64,000 bases of DNA, from NCBI GenBank assembly GCA_937975705.1, contig CALJTX010000019.1, positions 124,001 to 188,000 of the forward strand, given 5' to 3'. Within the stretch, counting starts at the first letter, position 1, and every line of letters starts with the position of its first letter. Origin of the DNA: an uncultured Flavobacteriia bacterium. GTDB lineage: Bacteria; Bacteroidota; Bacteroidia; Flavobacteriales_D; Crocinitomicaceae. Under the pieces are notes generated by a model that was not told the DNA's origin, made no database searches, and worked only from the letters and a program-made list of their open reading frames with translations. Below are positions 52,477 to 61,200 of this stretch, in pieces. The translations under genes and the position numbers were made by a program.

Positions 52477-52484
52477 CAAAGATA
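52477..52484 (-). promoter_or_regulatory. Candidate -7 box of glyS
   Basis: TATCTTTG on the minus strand, a perfect TAnnTTTG match, ending 5 bases before the glyS ATG. It implies a nearly leaderless mRNA. No clear -33 element. Confidence 0.4.
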
Positions 52485-52506
52485 CGAAAAGCACTATTTT
52501 TACTCC

Positions 52507-53259
52507 ATGATTTTTTACCTCGACCCCACGCATTTTTTCGATACCAGCGCCCCAATTGATCTTTCTTTGCCTTTGAGTGCCACAATAGAGAACCCGAGAG
52601 CATGGTATGTTGACCCACCTCGAATGGAACCTGTTAGGGCAAATGGTTTTGTGGGCAGCGTGGCAGAAGGTGGCGCAGTAAATTTTCGAGATGTGTTTTT
52701 CAATCCACATGGCCACGGCACGCATACCGAATCTTATGGCCATATTAGTGCAGCTCTTTATCCGGTCAGTCAGGCTTTAACGCAATATTTTTACAAGGCG
52801 ACGCTCATCAGTATTGTGCCTAGAGTTCTGGCCAATGGCGACCATGTTGTATTTGCAGATCAGTTAGAATCTTTATTAAATGCTGATTTTACTGAAGCCA
52901 TTATTGTGCGCACATTGCCCAATATGGATGAAAAAATGTCGATGAATTATTCAGGCACCAATCCTTGCTATTTTGATGTAGGAGTAGTCGAATTACTCGA
53001 TCAGCTCGAGGTACAACACTTTTTGGTAGATACCCCATCTGTTGATCGCGAAGAAGATGCTGGCGAGTTGGCCTTTCATCATGCATTTTGGAAAGTTCCA
53101 GAGGCCCCAATTGCCAACCGAACAATATCCGAATTGATTTTTGTGCCTACCGACGTGCAAGATGGCGCTTATATCTTAGAACTTCAAGTGGCTCATTTTG
53201 TAAATGATGCAGCACCAAGCCGACCTTTGCTTTACGCCTTAAATGAAAAAAAGGACTGA
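52507..53259 (+). CDS. Metal-dependent cyclase/kynurenine-formamidase-like hydrolase
   Basis: A 250-residue protein of the cyclase family. The metal-binding motif is HGHGTHTE (His68, His70, His73, Glu75) with His79, as in arylformamidase and related hydrolases. DLSLPL at the start and the later SVDREEDAGELAFHHAFW are typical of the fold. Substrate unknown; a tryptophan-catabolism role is not supported by neighbours. Start 52507 is preferred to a longer one at 52474 because it matches the family's N-terminus. Divergent from glyS with 35 bases between the starts. Confidence 0.85.
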   Translation: MIFYLDPTHFFDTSAPIDLSLPLSATIENPRAWYVDPPRMEPVRANGFVGSVAEGGAVNFRDVFFNPHGHGTHTESYGHISAALYPVSQALTQYFYKATLISIVPRVLANGDHVVFADQLESLLNADFTEAIIVRTLPNMDEKMSMNYSGTNPCYFDVGVVELLDQLEVQHFLVDTPSVDREEDAGELAFHHAFWKVPEAPIANRTISELIFVPTDVQDGAYILELQVAHFVNDAAPSRPLLYALNEKKD

Positions 53260-53273
53260 CGAATCAGCCCTTT
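53249..53273 (+). terminator. Weak intrinsic terminator of cyclase gene
   Basis: Imperfect stem AAGGACTGA / TCAGCCCTT (one mismatch) with a CGAA loop followed by a T-run. It includes the stop codon of the cyclase gene. Confidence 0.55.
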
Positions 53274-53572
53274 TCCTAGTAGTAGACAAAACTGTCTGAG
53301 TGGTACATTGTAAGTAATAAGGACAGGAACTTCTTATGCACATTCCTTTCGGACGTTGACAAAAACTATTAAACTCTTATCAAACTAGAAAATGAAACTG
53401 CCTCTCCAAGCAGCTTGTCAACTGCTATGCAAAAGAAGTTACCTGTTTCTCTCCTTATTTCAAGAATAAACTTACGATGATTTTGTTAGGGCTGTTATTC
53501 AAATGAACATCACATCGAATTGGCTGAATATTGCGGCATTTTTTGTGAATATTGCAAAAATCACATTCCAAA
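53274..53572. other. Intergenic region with no recognised feature
   Basis: About 300 bases between two convergent genes. No credible gene, RNA structure or repeat was recognised; the short open frames here have no protein-like features. It may be a remnant or 3'-untranslated region. Confidence 0.5.
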
Positions 53573-54928
53573 TTAATGGACAACCAACGTTTTGGATTGC
53601 GCATCGCCCTCGACACGGACAAGGTAAAGCCCTTGGTAAAGCGTGTCAATTTCAAAATAAACAATTGTACTTCCTTGCGCCAATATTTTTTGTGTAATGA
53701 GTCTGCCTTGTTGATCGTAGAGTCCTACTTTTCTTGATTGTGAAGCGAGTCCGTTGACCTGTACCATTGCAATTTCATGACTTGGATTGGGCCACACTTG
53801 CCAATCTGTACTGGAAAGTTCTTGCAGTCCTGCGTTTGAAGTATAGGTTGTGACGGGTTCGGTGATACTCGTTACTTTAGCGCCAGTTACAACCCCGTGA
53901 AACTTCGGACCTACTACATATGGGTAAGCTGAGTTCCAATTTTCGTCGACAGTTGCAAAGTAGCAATAAGTACCGTTTGGATATTCTGGCGTGACACAAA
54001 ATCTGCCGTTGCTTGCATCTAAATACTCTTCTTGGCCTGCATGAGCAATATATTCGTAATCTTCGCGAAAATAACCTAAAGGATAGGTGCTCGAAACCGC
54101 AGGGCCATCCGCTACATCGGTTCCATCGGCCCAATGCGTTCTCACACTGATATTGCGCAATTGATAACTAGATTGAATGCGGGTGATACCGCCTGTGCCG
54201 TCGCTATTTTTGAAGCCGTAAGCACCATAAATAGGAAATCCATCATAGGCAAAACCAATCAATGGCGAATGCTGAGTAGCGTCAATTGCGTATAAACCAT
54301 CGGCATCATAGATATCGCAAATCGTTGAGATGACCTGTAAGTCTAGCTTGAAAGCGCTCGGATTCTGGTGGTGGTGGTAATTGCCCATTGCCGGATGCCC
54401 TTTGGAGCAATCAAATCCTGCTTTTTCAGCAGGAATGGCATCTCTGTTCCAGGGCATGTTGGCACTTGGCCCTCCTGGGCAAGGTGGATTGCCTGGCCCA
54501 CCACAAAGGGCGTTTGCTTGGGTATTCCAAGCTACGCCATCTCGGTAATCAAACAACGCCACTCCATTGATAAAAATACCAATGTTACCTCCGGTAGTAC
54601 TTGTAAGTGTTCCAGTATTGGCAGTGGGGTTCAAGGAAAGTTTAAAAATGGCATTTTGGTTGGTGGCTAAAGATGGATTGCCGTCTAAAAAAGGCCCTGT
54701 AACATATGCCGGGATTCCTTTGGTACTGACGTAGACATAATTGGTTGAATACTGCACGGTTTGCACATTTGCAGCTATGTTATCCGCAATTGGCGTGCTA
54801 TTGCCTTGTGCGTAATGTGAGCCCGTGAGCCCGCTGGTATTGATCAACCAATTGGTGATGGCCGGGTTGAGTTGCGCGTTGAGCACGCCAGTACAAAATA
54901 GGGCGAGTGTGAGCAGGTTTTTCTTCAT
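53573..54928 (-). CDS. T9SS-secreted YHYH-domain protein
   Basis: A 451-residue protein with a signal peptide (MKKNLLTLALFCTGVLNA). The YHYH-domain pattern is visible: MPWNRDAIPAEKAGFDCSKGHPAMGNYHHHQNP with a His cluster, SPLIGFAYDGFPIYGAYG, and YEYIAHAGQEEYLDASNGR. A type IX sorting domain (VWPNPSHEIAMVQV, ending SKTLVVH) closes it. The His-rich part may bind metal, though this is not established. It is the last gene of the metal-sensor operon, overlapping the di-heme gene by 4 bases (ATGA). Confidence 0.85.
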   Translation of the reverse strand: MKKNLLTLALFCTGVLNAQLNPAITNWLINTSGLTGSHYAQGNSTPIADNIAANVQTVQYSTNYVYVSTKGIPAYVTGPFLDGNPSLATNQNAIFKLSLNPTANTGTLTSTTGGNIGIFINGVALFDYRDGVAWNTQANALCGGPGNPPCPGGPSANMPWNRDAIPAEKAGFDCSKGHPAMGNYHHHQNPSAFKLDLQVISTICDIYDADGLYAIDATQHSPLIGFAYDGFPIYGAYGFKNSDGTGGITRIQSSYQLRNISVRTHWADGTDVADGPAVSSTYPLGYFREDYEYIAHAGQEEYLDASNGRFCVTPEYPNGTYCYFATVDENWNSAYPYVVGPKFHGVVTGAKVTSITEPVTTYTSNAGLQELSSTDWQVWPNPSHEIAMVQVNGLASQSRKVGLYDQQGRLITQKILAQGSTIVYFEIDTLYQGLYLVRVEGDAQSKTLVVH

Positions 54929-55887
54929 GGTTTTTGGTTTAGTGTATGATATTGAAATTGAGGGTTCATTAAAAATGTGGTGTCTGTAAGGGTTTTCAGA
55001 AAGGCGATGAGGTCCTTTTGCTGCTTGTCGTTCAATTGAAGTTGTTGGCCGTAATGTGCCATTACTTCTTTTAAACTTTTGTAGCGCCCGTCGTGCATGT
55101 ATGGAAAACTATGGCTAATATTTCTTAAAGTGGGGACTCTGAATTTTCCTTTATCGGCCTCTAATGCGGTAATATTGAATCGACCCAAATCAGTTGAATC
55201 AATTCGAATCCCGTTGCTTTCAAAGCGGTTGCTGAAAAAGAGCGGCGCGGTATGGCAGCTGTTGCAGTGTTGTTCAAAAAGTACAAATCCTTTTTGCTGT
55301 TGTTCCGAAAAGGAGGCATGTTGTCGGCTGACTTTATCGTAAAAACTATCTTTTGAAATGAGTGAAATGGTAAATTGCTGCAAGGCATCGAGCAGCATCC
55401 AGGTCTCGATTTGCTTTTGTTTGTATACTTTTTTGAAGAGTTGAGGATAATGCTGATGCCGCTTCAATTTCAATAAGATGTGCTCGATAGTCTCTCCCAT
55501 TTCATCGGGGTGGGTGAGCGGGTTGAGTGCTTGGCTATTTAAATGCATTACGCCTCCGTCCCAGTGGAAATTTTGCCGCCACGCGAGATTGAATAACCCC
55601 GGCGCATTTCGCTTGCCAATTCTATCCGCTATTCCGTGGCTTGTGGGGTGATCTACGTGTGCAAATGCTGTATAAGGCAAATGACATGAAGCGCACGACA
55701 CACTGCTGTCTGCCGACAACAAAGGGTCATAAAACAATGCCCTTCCTAGCGCGAAACCAGCTTTAGACGCATATTTTGATGTCGCTTGAATTGGTTCAGG
55801 CCAAGATTTTGCCAGACTAATTTGACTATCCTTAAGCGAAAGCAACAAGAACCCGAGGAGAAAGACAAAGAGCAATTTATTTAGCAT
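54925..55887 (-). CDS. Di-heme cytochrome c peroxidase/MauG-family protein (MbnH-like)
   Basis: A 320-residue exported protein with an N-terminal hydrophobic signal/anchor (3-18). Two c-type heme sites: CASCH (65-69) and CNSCH (208-212). FRVPTLRNISHSFPYMHDGRYKSL is the conserved family block; LGRALFYDPLLSADSSVSC opens it. MauG/CcpA proteins oxidise hydrogen peroxide or protein residues. Because an MbnP gene directly precedes it, the likely role is that of MbnH, which in methanobactin operons oxidises a tryptophan of MbnP. It overlaps MbnP by 11 bases. Confidence 0.88.
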   Translation of the reverse strand: MLNKLLFVFLLGFLLLSLKDSQISLAKSWPEPIQATSKYASKAGFALGRALFYDPLLSADSSVSCASCHLPYTAFAHVDHPTSHGIADRIGKRNAPGLFNLAWRQNFHWDGGVMHLNSQALNPLTHPDEMGETIEHILLKLKRHQHYPQLFKKVYKQKQIETWMLLDALQQFTISLISKDSFYDKVSRQHASFSEQQQKGFVLFEQHCNSCHTAPLFFSNRFESNGIRIDSTDLGRFNITALEADKGKFRVPTLRNISHSFPYMHDGRYKSLKEVMAHYGQQLQLNDKQQKDLIAFLKTLTDTTFLMNPQFQYHTLNQKP

Positions 55888-56491
55888 AGCTCAATGAAGA
55901 TGTAAAAAGTTCAAAAAGCATAAGGCTAGCTTTGCTAGGTTGCATGATTTTCCAACCGAGCGGGGGTGTTTCCAAAATGTGGCCAAACCACGTTTGCAAA
56001 TCGCAATTCAAGATCGTTCCGCTACCGGGAATAGCCATTATGCAGGCAAAAGGTGCTTGATAGCCGCCTAAATGAAATTCAAAACTTTGAGTTTGACCGG
56101 TTTTTAAGTTGTTGAATTCTCCCACACACTTGACGCTGATGAATCCGGTATTCCACGCCCAATACATGCCATTGATGGGGTCGAGGGCACCCGTAAAAAC
56201 ACCAGCTGTTTGAATTTCAGCTCGGATCCCAACTTGCAGTGCAGTAGCATGGTCTTGCCACTGCCAAGTTTCCGGATCAGCAGCATCTATCAAATGGATG
56301 GCGTTGTTCCCTTTTTGAGGCACAGCTTGAATGTAGCATTTCAATTCTGACAGTTGAAATTGCAGGGTGTCGTGGAGTAAATAGGTGCTGTCTAATTCAA
56401 ATGGTTGATTGTTCCAGGTCAACTTGACTTGCTGTTGGGCAAAAGTGAAAAGGCCAGAGAGCGCAAACAGTACAAAAAAAAGATACGGCAT
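55877..56491 (-). CDS. MbnP-like 'metallo-mystery pair' four-Cys protein
   Basis: A 204-residue exported protein; signal peptide MPYLFFVLFALSGLFTFA. The MbnP hallmarks are LDPINGMYWAWNTGFISVK (residues 103-121) and FHLGGY (139-144). Four cysteines, Cys52, Cys122, Cys150 and Cys163, match the 'four-Cys motif' of this family. MbnP binds copper in methanobactin systems. The start at 56491 overlaps the previous stop (TAATG); a longer frame has no signal peptide. Next to a di-heme MbnH-like gene, it forms the expected pair, but no methanobactin genes are present. Confidence 0.85.
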   Translation of the reverse strand: MPYLFFVLFALSGLFTFAQQQVKLTWNNQPFELDSTYLLHDTLQFQLSELKCYIQAVPQKGNNAIHLIDAADPETWQWQDHATALQVGIRAEIQTAGVFTGALDPINGMYWAWNTGFISVKCVGEFNNLKTGQTQSFEFHLGGYQAPFACIMAIPGSGTILNCDLQTWFGHILETPPLGWKIMQPSKASLMLFELFTSSLSYAK

Positions 56492-56904
56492 TAGCGCTGC
56501 AGATGTTGGGGTTGTAGAATCTGGGTTCTGAATTTGCGAAAACGCTTTTCTTGTGCGGGTGTGCAAAGTTCGCTTACACAGTCAAAATGTGCAATTGTGA
56601 TGGAATCAATATTTCTTTGACACCTAGAAATTTGATCCAATAATACCGATCGCGAATGTTCATTTTGGGGCTGCGAATGAACTAATTTTTGACGCAGCTC
56701 AAATTGCCGTTGTGTCCATTTGACAACTGCCCGATGATGGCGGTGCATTTCTTTATCGAGTGTTTTGGCGAGAGTGCCTTCTGCCCTAACAATATGACTC
56801 AATCTTGGCGGGTGCTTTGGTTTGCTGTATAACTTATACAACAAAAAGAGGTTAGTGCAAACCAAAAGAAGAATTGCGCTGCGCAATATGCGGATACTTT
56901 TCAT
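56491..56904 (-). CDS. Periplasmic metal-sensor-like protein (CnrX/CpxP-like)
   Basis: A 137-residue protein: an N-terminal membrane helix (8-24) then a helical periplasmic region with a His-rich patch (HRHH at 54-57), RQFELRQKLVH, and CTPAQEKRFRKF, related to the LTxxQ-type motif of CpxP/CnrX. Cys95, Cys109 and Cys114 could also bind metal. Placed after a small anti-sigma-like gene (4-base overlap) and before MbnP, it resembles CnrX of the CnrYXH system. Metal specificity cannot be told; copper is suggested by MbnP. Confidence 0.72.
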   Translation of the reverse strand: MKSIRILRSAILLLVCTNLFLLYKLYSKPKHPPRLSHIVRAEGTLAKTLDKEMHRHHRAVVKWTQRQFELRQKLVHSQPQNEHSRSVLLDQISRCQRNIDSITIAHFDCVSELCTPAQEKRFRKFRTQILQPQHLQR

Positions 56905-57140
56905 GGGTAGTGATAAGTTTGGGTGAGGTATTGATAAACTTCAGCTGTTGCTTGTTCTTGGCGTTTTGTTTCGTGTTGCCAGTACATACCAACATTCAGG
57001 GACAATAAAAACAAAATGCTCGTTAGCCAAATAGCGCGCTCGCGTTTTTGTTTTTTAACAATTAAAGGTGCCTTTAGGAGTTGCTCCCTTAGGTGATCAG
57101 GCACCGGTATGTCTTTCGAAAGAAAATATTCACTTTGCAT
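56901..57140 (-). CDS. Small anti-sigma-like membrane protein (CnrY-like)
   Basis: A 79-residue protein: an N-terminal cytoplasmic segment of about 35 residues, a single membrane helix (36-54) and a short periplasmic tail. Its position directly after an ECF sigma gene and before the metal-sensor-like gene suggests an anti-sigma factor like CnrY. A TTG start 27 bases upstream (57167) would add 9 residues and cannot be ruled out. Sequence similarity to CnrY is not demonstrated; the call rests on size, topology and context. Confidence 0.65.
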   Translation of the reverse strand: MQSEYFLSKDIPVPDHLREQLLKAPLIVKKQKRERAIWLTSILFLLSLNVGMYWQHETKRQEQATAEVYQYLTQTYHYP

Positions 57141-57175
57141 AAAGAGTTGGTTGTTTTTTAAGTTCAAAACTTGCG

Positions 57176-57712
57176 TTATTTTTTTTGCCAGTCAGAAAGT
57201 GCAATTTCAAGTTTGCGTCTTGCTCTAAACAGCAGTGATTCAACAGCACTTACACTTGTCTGTAGCGCAGCAGCGATTTCTTGATAACTCATGTCCTCAA
57301 CATTGAATAGCGTATAGGCGATTTGTTGTTGAAGTGGGAGTTTTTCTACTGCTTTCCAGAAAAAAAGTGATTTTTCTGCAGCGAGTGCGATTTCTTCAGG
57401 GTTTTGTTGTTCGGAGGCAATTGTTTGGGAAAAGAACTGATCGATTTCAACATGAATACCGAATCTTTTCTTTCTTTTTTTGCGCCGGAGGTATTCGTAA
57501 CATTTATTGGTGCTGATGCGGTAAATCCAGGTATGTATGCTTGACTCCTGTTTAAAATTTGGTAGCGCTTGATATATTGCGATGAAAATATCTTGTGTGC
57601 AATCTTGCGCATCCGGCTTGTTTTTAAGTAGATACCAACACAGTTTGTAGACCTTTGTATCGTAGGTCTTGACTATTTCTTCAAAAATAGGTGCAGGAGG
57701 GTTGGTGTTCAC
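57176..57712 (-). CDS. ECF-type RNA polymerase sigma factor
   Basis: A 178-residue sigma factor. Region 2 reads LKNKPDAQDCTQDIFIAIYQALPNF...WIYRISTNKCYEYLRRK, and region 4 is LPLQQQIAYTLFNVEDMSYQEIAAALQTSVSAVESLLFRARRKL. The start appears to be GTG (57712); a nearby ATG leads to a stop in another frame. It opens the operon with anti-sigma-like, metal-sensor-like, MbnP, MbnH-like and YHYH genes. It presumably directs transcription of this operon when metal releases it. Confidence 0.92.
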   Translation of the reverse strand: MNTNPPAPIFEEIVKTYDTKVYKLCWYLLKNKPDAQDCTQDIFIAIYQALPNFKQESSIHTWIYRISTNKCYEYLRRKKRKKRFGIHVEIDQFFSQTIASEQQNPEEIALAAEKSLFFWKAVEKLPLQQQIAYTLFNVEDMSYQEIAAALQTSVSAVESLLFRARRKLEIALSDWQKK

Positions 57713-57748
57713 ACCATAAAGATGCCAACTTCTCTGAGAACTTGCGGT

Positions 57749-58192
57749 TTATTCAAAAAAAAGTCGGCCATTGATCCATTCTGGATCTAGGGTGGCGTGA
57801 TTGCGGCGGTAGAAATTGAGGGCAGTATGGTTCCAATCTAGCACTTGCCAGTCCATGCGCTTGACACCCATTTGCTTGGCGGTGCGCACGATGTCGTCAA
57901 ATAAAGCCTGACCATAACCTTGCTTGCGTTCGGCTTCTTGCACGTAAAAATCTTCTAAATACAAGCAGCGCCCCTTCCAAGTGGAGTAGGAAATGTAATA
58001 AAGTGCAAAACCAATGACCGTATCAGATTCATTTGTGGCTACAATGGCGCTGCAAATTTGGTCTTCAAATAAATCAATTTCAAGTTGTTCGGGCGTATTT
58101 ACAACCTGTTCGGGTGCGCGCTCATAGGAGGCGAGCTCTTGTATCAGTGCAAAAATTGCTGGAATATCTTGAACTGTAGCCGCTCTGATCAT
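57749..58192 (-). CDS. GNAT-family N-acetyltransferase
   Basis: Acetyl-CoA-dependent transfer to an amine. It has 147 residues; the N-terminus IRAATVQDIPAIFALIQELASYE and the acetyl-CoA loop RKQGYGQALFDDIV are present, followed by DWQVLDWNHTALNFYRR. It resembles diamine/spermine acetyltransferase-type GNATs. It begins 11 bases after the sprA stop and ends 36 bases before the sigma-factor start. Substrate unproven. Confidence 0.9.
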   Translation of the reverse strand: MIRAATVQDIPAIFALIQELASYERAPEQVVNTPEQLEIDLFEDQICSAIVATNESDTVIGFALYYISYSTWKGRCLYLEDFYVQEAERKQGYGQALFDDIVRTAKQMGVKRMDWQVLDWNHTALNFYRRNHATLDPEWINGRLFFE

Positions 58193-58203
58193 TTGTGGTT
58201 TGC

Positions 58204-61200
58204 TTATTTAAGGCCGTTGAGGTCAAAACGGAGCGTTACACCAGTTTTGAGGTTTCCGGTAGGGTAGCTCAGTGAAACTTTTGGTTTATTGATGAATTGC
58301 TCATAGTAGAAAATAGCACTCAAGTATTCATTGAGTTTGTAGTTGGCGTCTAGCTTGAAGCTCACGGTGGTTTGCCCAGCTGTTGCCATGTTGGTATTCT
58401 CTACTACTTTTCTGATCACGGTTGCGTTGTCACGGAAAGAGAAATTGACATTGATGAGTAAGTCGCTGGCATCGATACTGCGCACTAATTTGAGCTTAGG
58501 GATGTTCACGACTGTTCCGACTACAATTTCTTGACCGAGCGTTTCGGTAACTTGGTTGTTGTTCAAGGAGAGTGTCGCTTGGCGGTCTTTTTTGTATTCG
58601 AAGTTGGTTGTGATGTTCTTACCCATGATGTTCCAGGTGGCTAACATTCCGATCAAAGGCGAGAAACGCTCAGTTATGGTGATGTTTTGCACCTGCATTT
58701 GGGCGATGAAGTTGTTGTTGAGGTCAAGTGCAGTTGGCGAACCGTTGGCGTCGAGGGTAGCGTTGAGGTTGGTCTGCATGCCGTTGACCGATACGGAAGA
58801 GGAGTAGCCGTGGTTGAGTTTAAATGACTTTACGATATCCTTGGCAAAGTCAAACTTACTGAGTCCTGCATAGTTGATCGTCCAGTTTGGCAAAGGCATA
58901 TTGCTGCGCGGATTGATCGTTTTACTATCGATTGGTGAATTGGTGTATGCGGTAAGGAAAGAACCAATAACCACTTCTTGTTGTGTAGCGGAATACCCTT
59001 CATAGTAACCGTTTGGCAAGAAACTCGAGTTGGCGTTACTGCTGCCAATGAGTTGAGAAACCTGTTGGCTGTTGGCCATCATCTGTTGGAAGATAGGCGA
59101 ACGGAAAGCGCTGTCCATTTTGGCGAATGCCGTTCCCCAAGAGATGGTGGTGTAGGTTAGGGTGCTGCTTTCAAAACGGCTTTGCGATTCAAATGCAGCT
59201 GAGCTCGGGTTCCAGCGGTAAAATTCGCCAGCTTGGGTGCTGTAGTTGCGCGAAGCGTTGAGGTTGATGTTGAGGTCTTTGAAAGGCTCTAAAGTTGCTT
59301 TAAGCTGTAGGTTTGCCGTATGGTTGACCATAAATTGCTTGTTGAGATTTTCGTTCTGAACCAACCAGTTGTTGTCACGGGCGAAGTCGCCAACGTGGTA
59401 GCCGGTTTCTCTACCGAAAACATCGTAGCCTTGCTTACCGAAAACGAAAGGCGTAAGGCCAAAGGTACTGCCGTTCATGCCGAGCACACTTGACTCTTGG
59501 TTATAGCCAGGCAACATTGTTCCGTCAGAAAGCGTGTAGGTGCCGGAAATATTGCGCACAGACATCACGAGTCTAGCCAAGGTGCCGAGAACAGGGTTGA
59601 TTGGTTCGCTTTCTTTGGCTTTGAGCTCCTCTTCACGCGCCTGTTTGCGTTCAAATTTAGCGAGCTGGCGGTCGTACTCTTTGCGTTCCTTTTCGGTCAT
59701 TTCTTCAAGCGGTTTCTTAGGCTTGAATTCTGCTTTCTTAGGTGGACCTCCTTTACCGGGTTGTGCTCCTCCAGCACCAGTTTTGGCGGATGTTGTTTTG
59801 GCGCCTTTGCCGTCTGAGAGCACCCGTTTAAAATAGGGTATTTGATTATAGAGCGTGACCAAATTGCCTTGTGCGGTCATGTTGATAGAGCGCGAGTTTT
59901 GAATGGTGTTGCCAAATTCCGCTTGTCCGAGTGGTGCGCGTTGCCAGTTATAGGTACCGGCATATTTGACATTTGAAGACAACCAATTGGTAACCGGTAG
60001 TTTGTCAAAAGGCAAAGTATAACTGATGGAATAGTTGTGTGTATAATCCATGGTGCGGCCAAAGGTGCTCATTTGCGAGCGAATGGTATCCATGAATTCT
60101 TGGTAACCTTCAGGATTAGTGCGTCGGTCTACGCCGTGATTCCCTTCTACGAAAATAGAGCGGTTATTGGCAGTAAAGGTAGTTTTAAGCGCTTTGGTTA
60201 CATCGTAGCCCAATTGATAGTTGCGGTTCCAATCAAAGCGTTTGAGGTAAATGGGGTCAAAGTTGTAATCGGGCACAATGATATTGCGCACTTGTCTCTC
60301 GTTGTAGATGCGCGAGTAATCATTGGTAAAAGCGATGTTTTTTGGCAAATAATAAAGATTGAAATCTTTGAGTGGTTTGAGCCAAGGATTTTTCTGGGCA
60401 GGTTGCCATTTTTTGAAGGGCTCCCAAGGTTTGCCAGCAAAAGTGTAGTTGTAATTGAGTGCGCCTGTCCAGGTGCGCGTCATGTCTGATTTGATGTTGA
60501 AGTCACGCTTGATGTTTTCTGCAAAAGCGTACGTAGCCGACCAGTTGGAGATACTCCAGAATTGTGGTTTGGTACCGGCTTTGGCTTCTTTACGCACATT
60601 GGTGAAGTTGTATGAGCGGCGCTCCGTGAAGTCTTGCCCAAGGCGCATGCGCTCTTTGCGGGTAGCGATGTCGTAGTTGGAAAGCTTGATATCAGGATTA
60701 AAAGGATCGTATTCAGGGTTGATGACGCCAATAGAGTAGCCATAATAGAACGGAAGAGAAACGCGCGCTTGTTTGCCAAAGAACTGACCGAGCTGCATGG
60801 TGGTGCTGATATCGGCGCCCATGCGCTGGTTGCGTTGGCGATCTTGAACGCGGCTATCTACGGCACCCCAGTTGATGCCAGAATAATTTCCTGCGGCTTG
60901 GACCGTAGCGAAATCTGCCAGCTGCAACTGCATCTGGCCAACGGCAGCAGAGCCGCCGTCACTTACGAAATCTGTCAGGCGCATTTCATTGACCCATACG
61001 TTCACGCATTCGGCGTCGCCGTTGTCGGGCCCCCAGGTGTTGTCGGGATCAGATTTCGAAGGATTTCGCACACCAATCATGATGGTCTTGACACCTTGTA
61101 AATTCGGGCTTCCCTTTACCTTGATGCGGTTGTTGGGATTGTTCGGGTCTACTTTTTCGTACTCAACAATACTCGATACGCCTGGCACGCCTTCTTCTAG

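Noticed and set aside
52472..52618. Longer glyS reading frame
   Set aside because: It would cover the start of the divergent cyclase gene, lies upstream of the -7 box, and its residues do not look like a tRNA synthetase.
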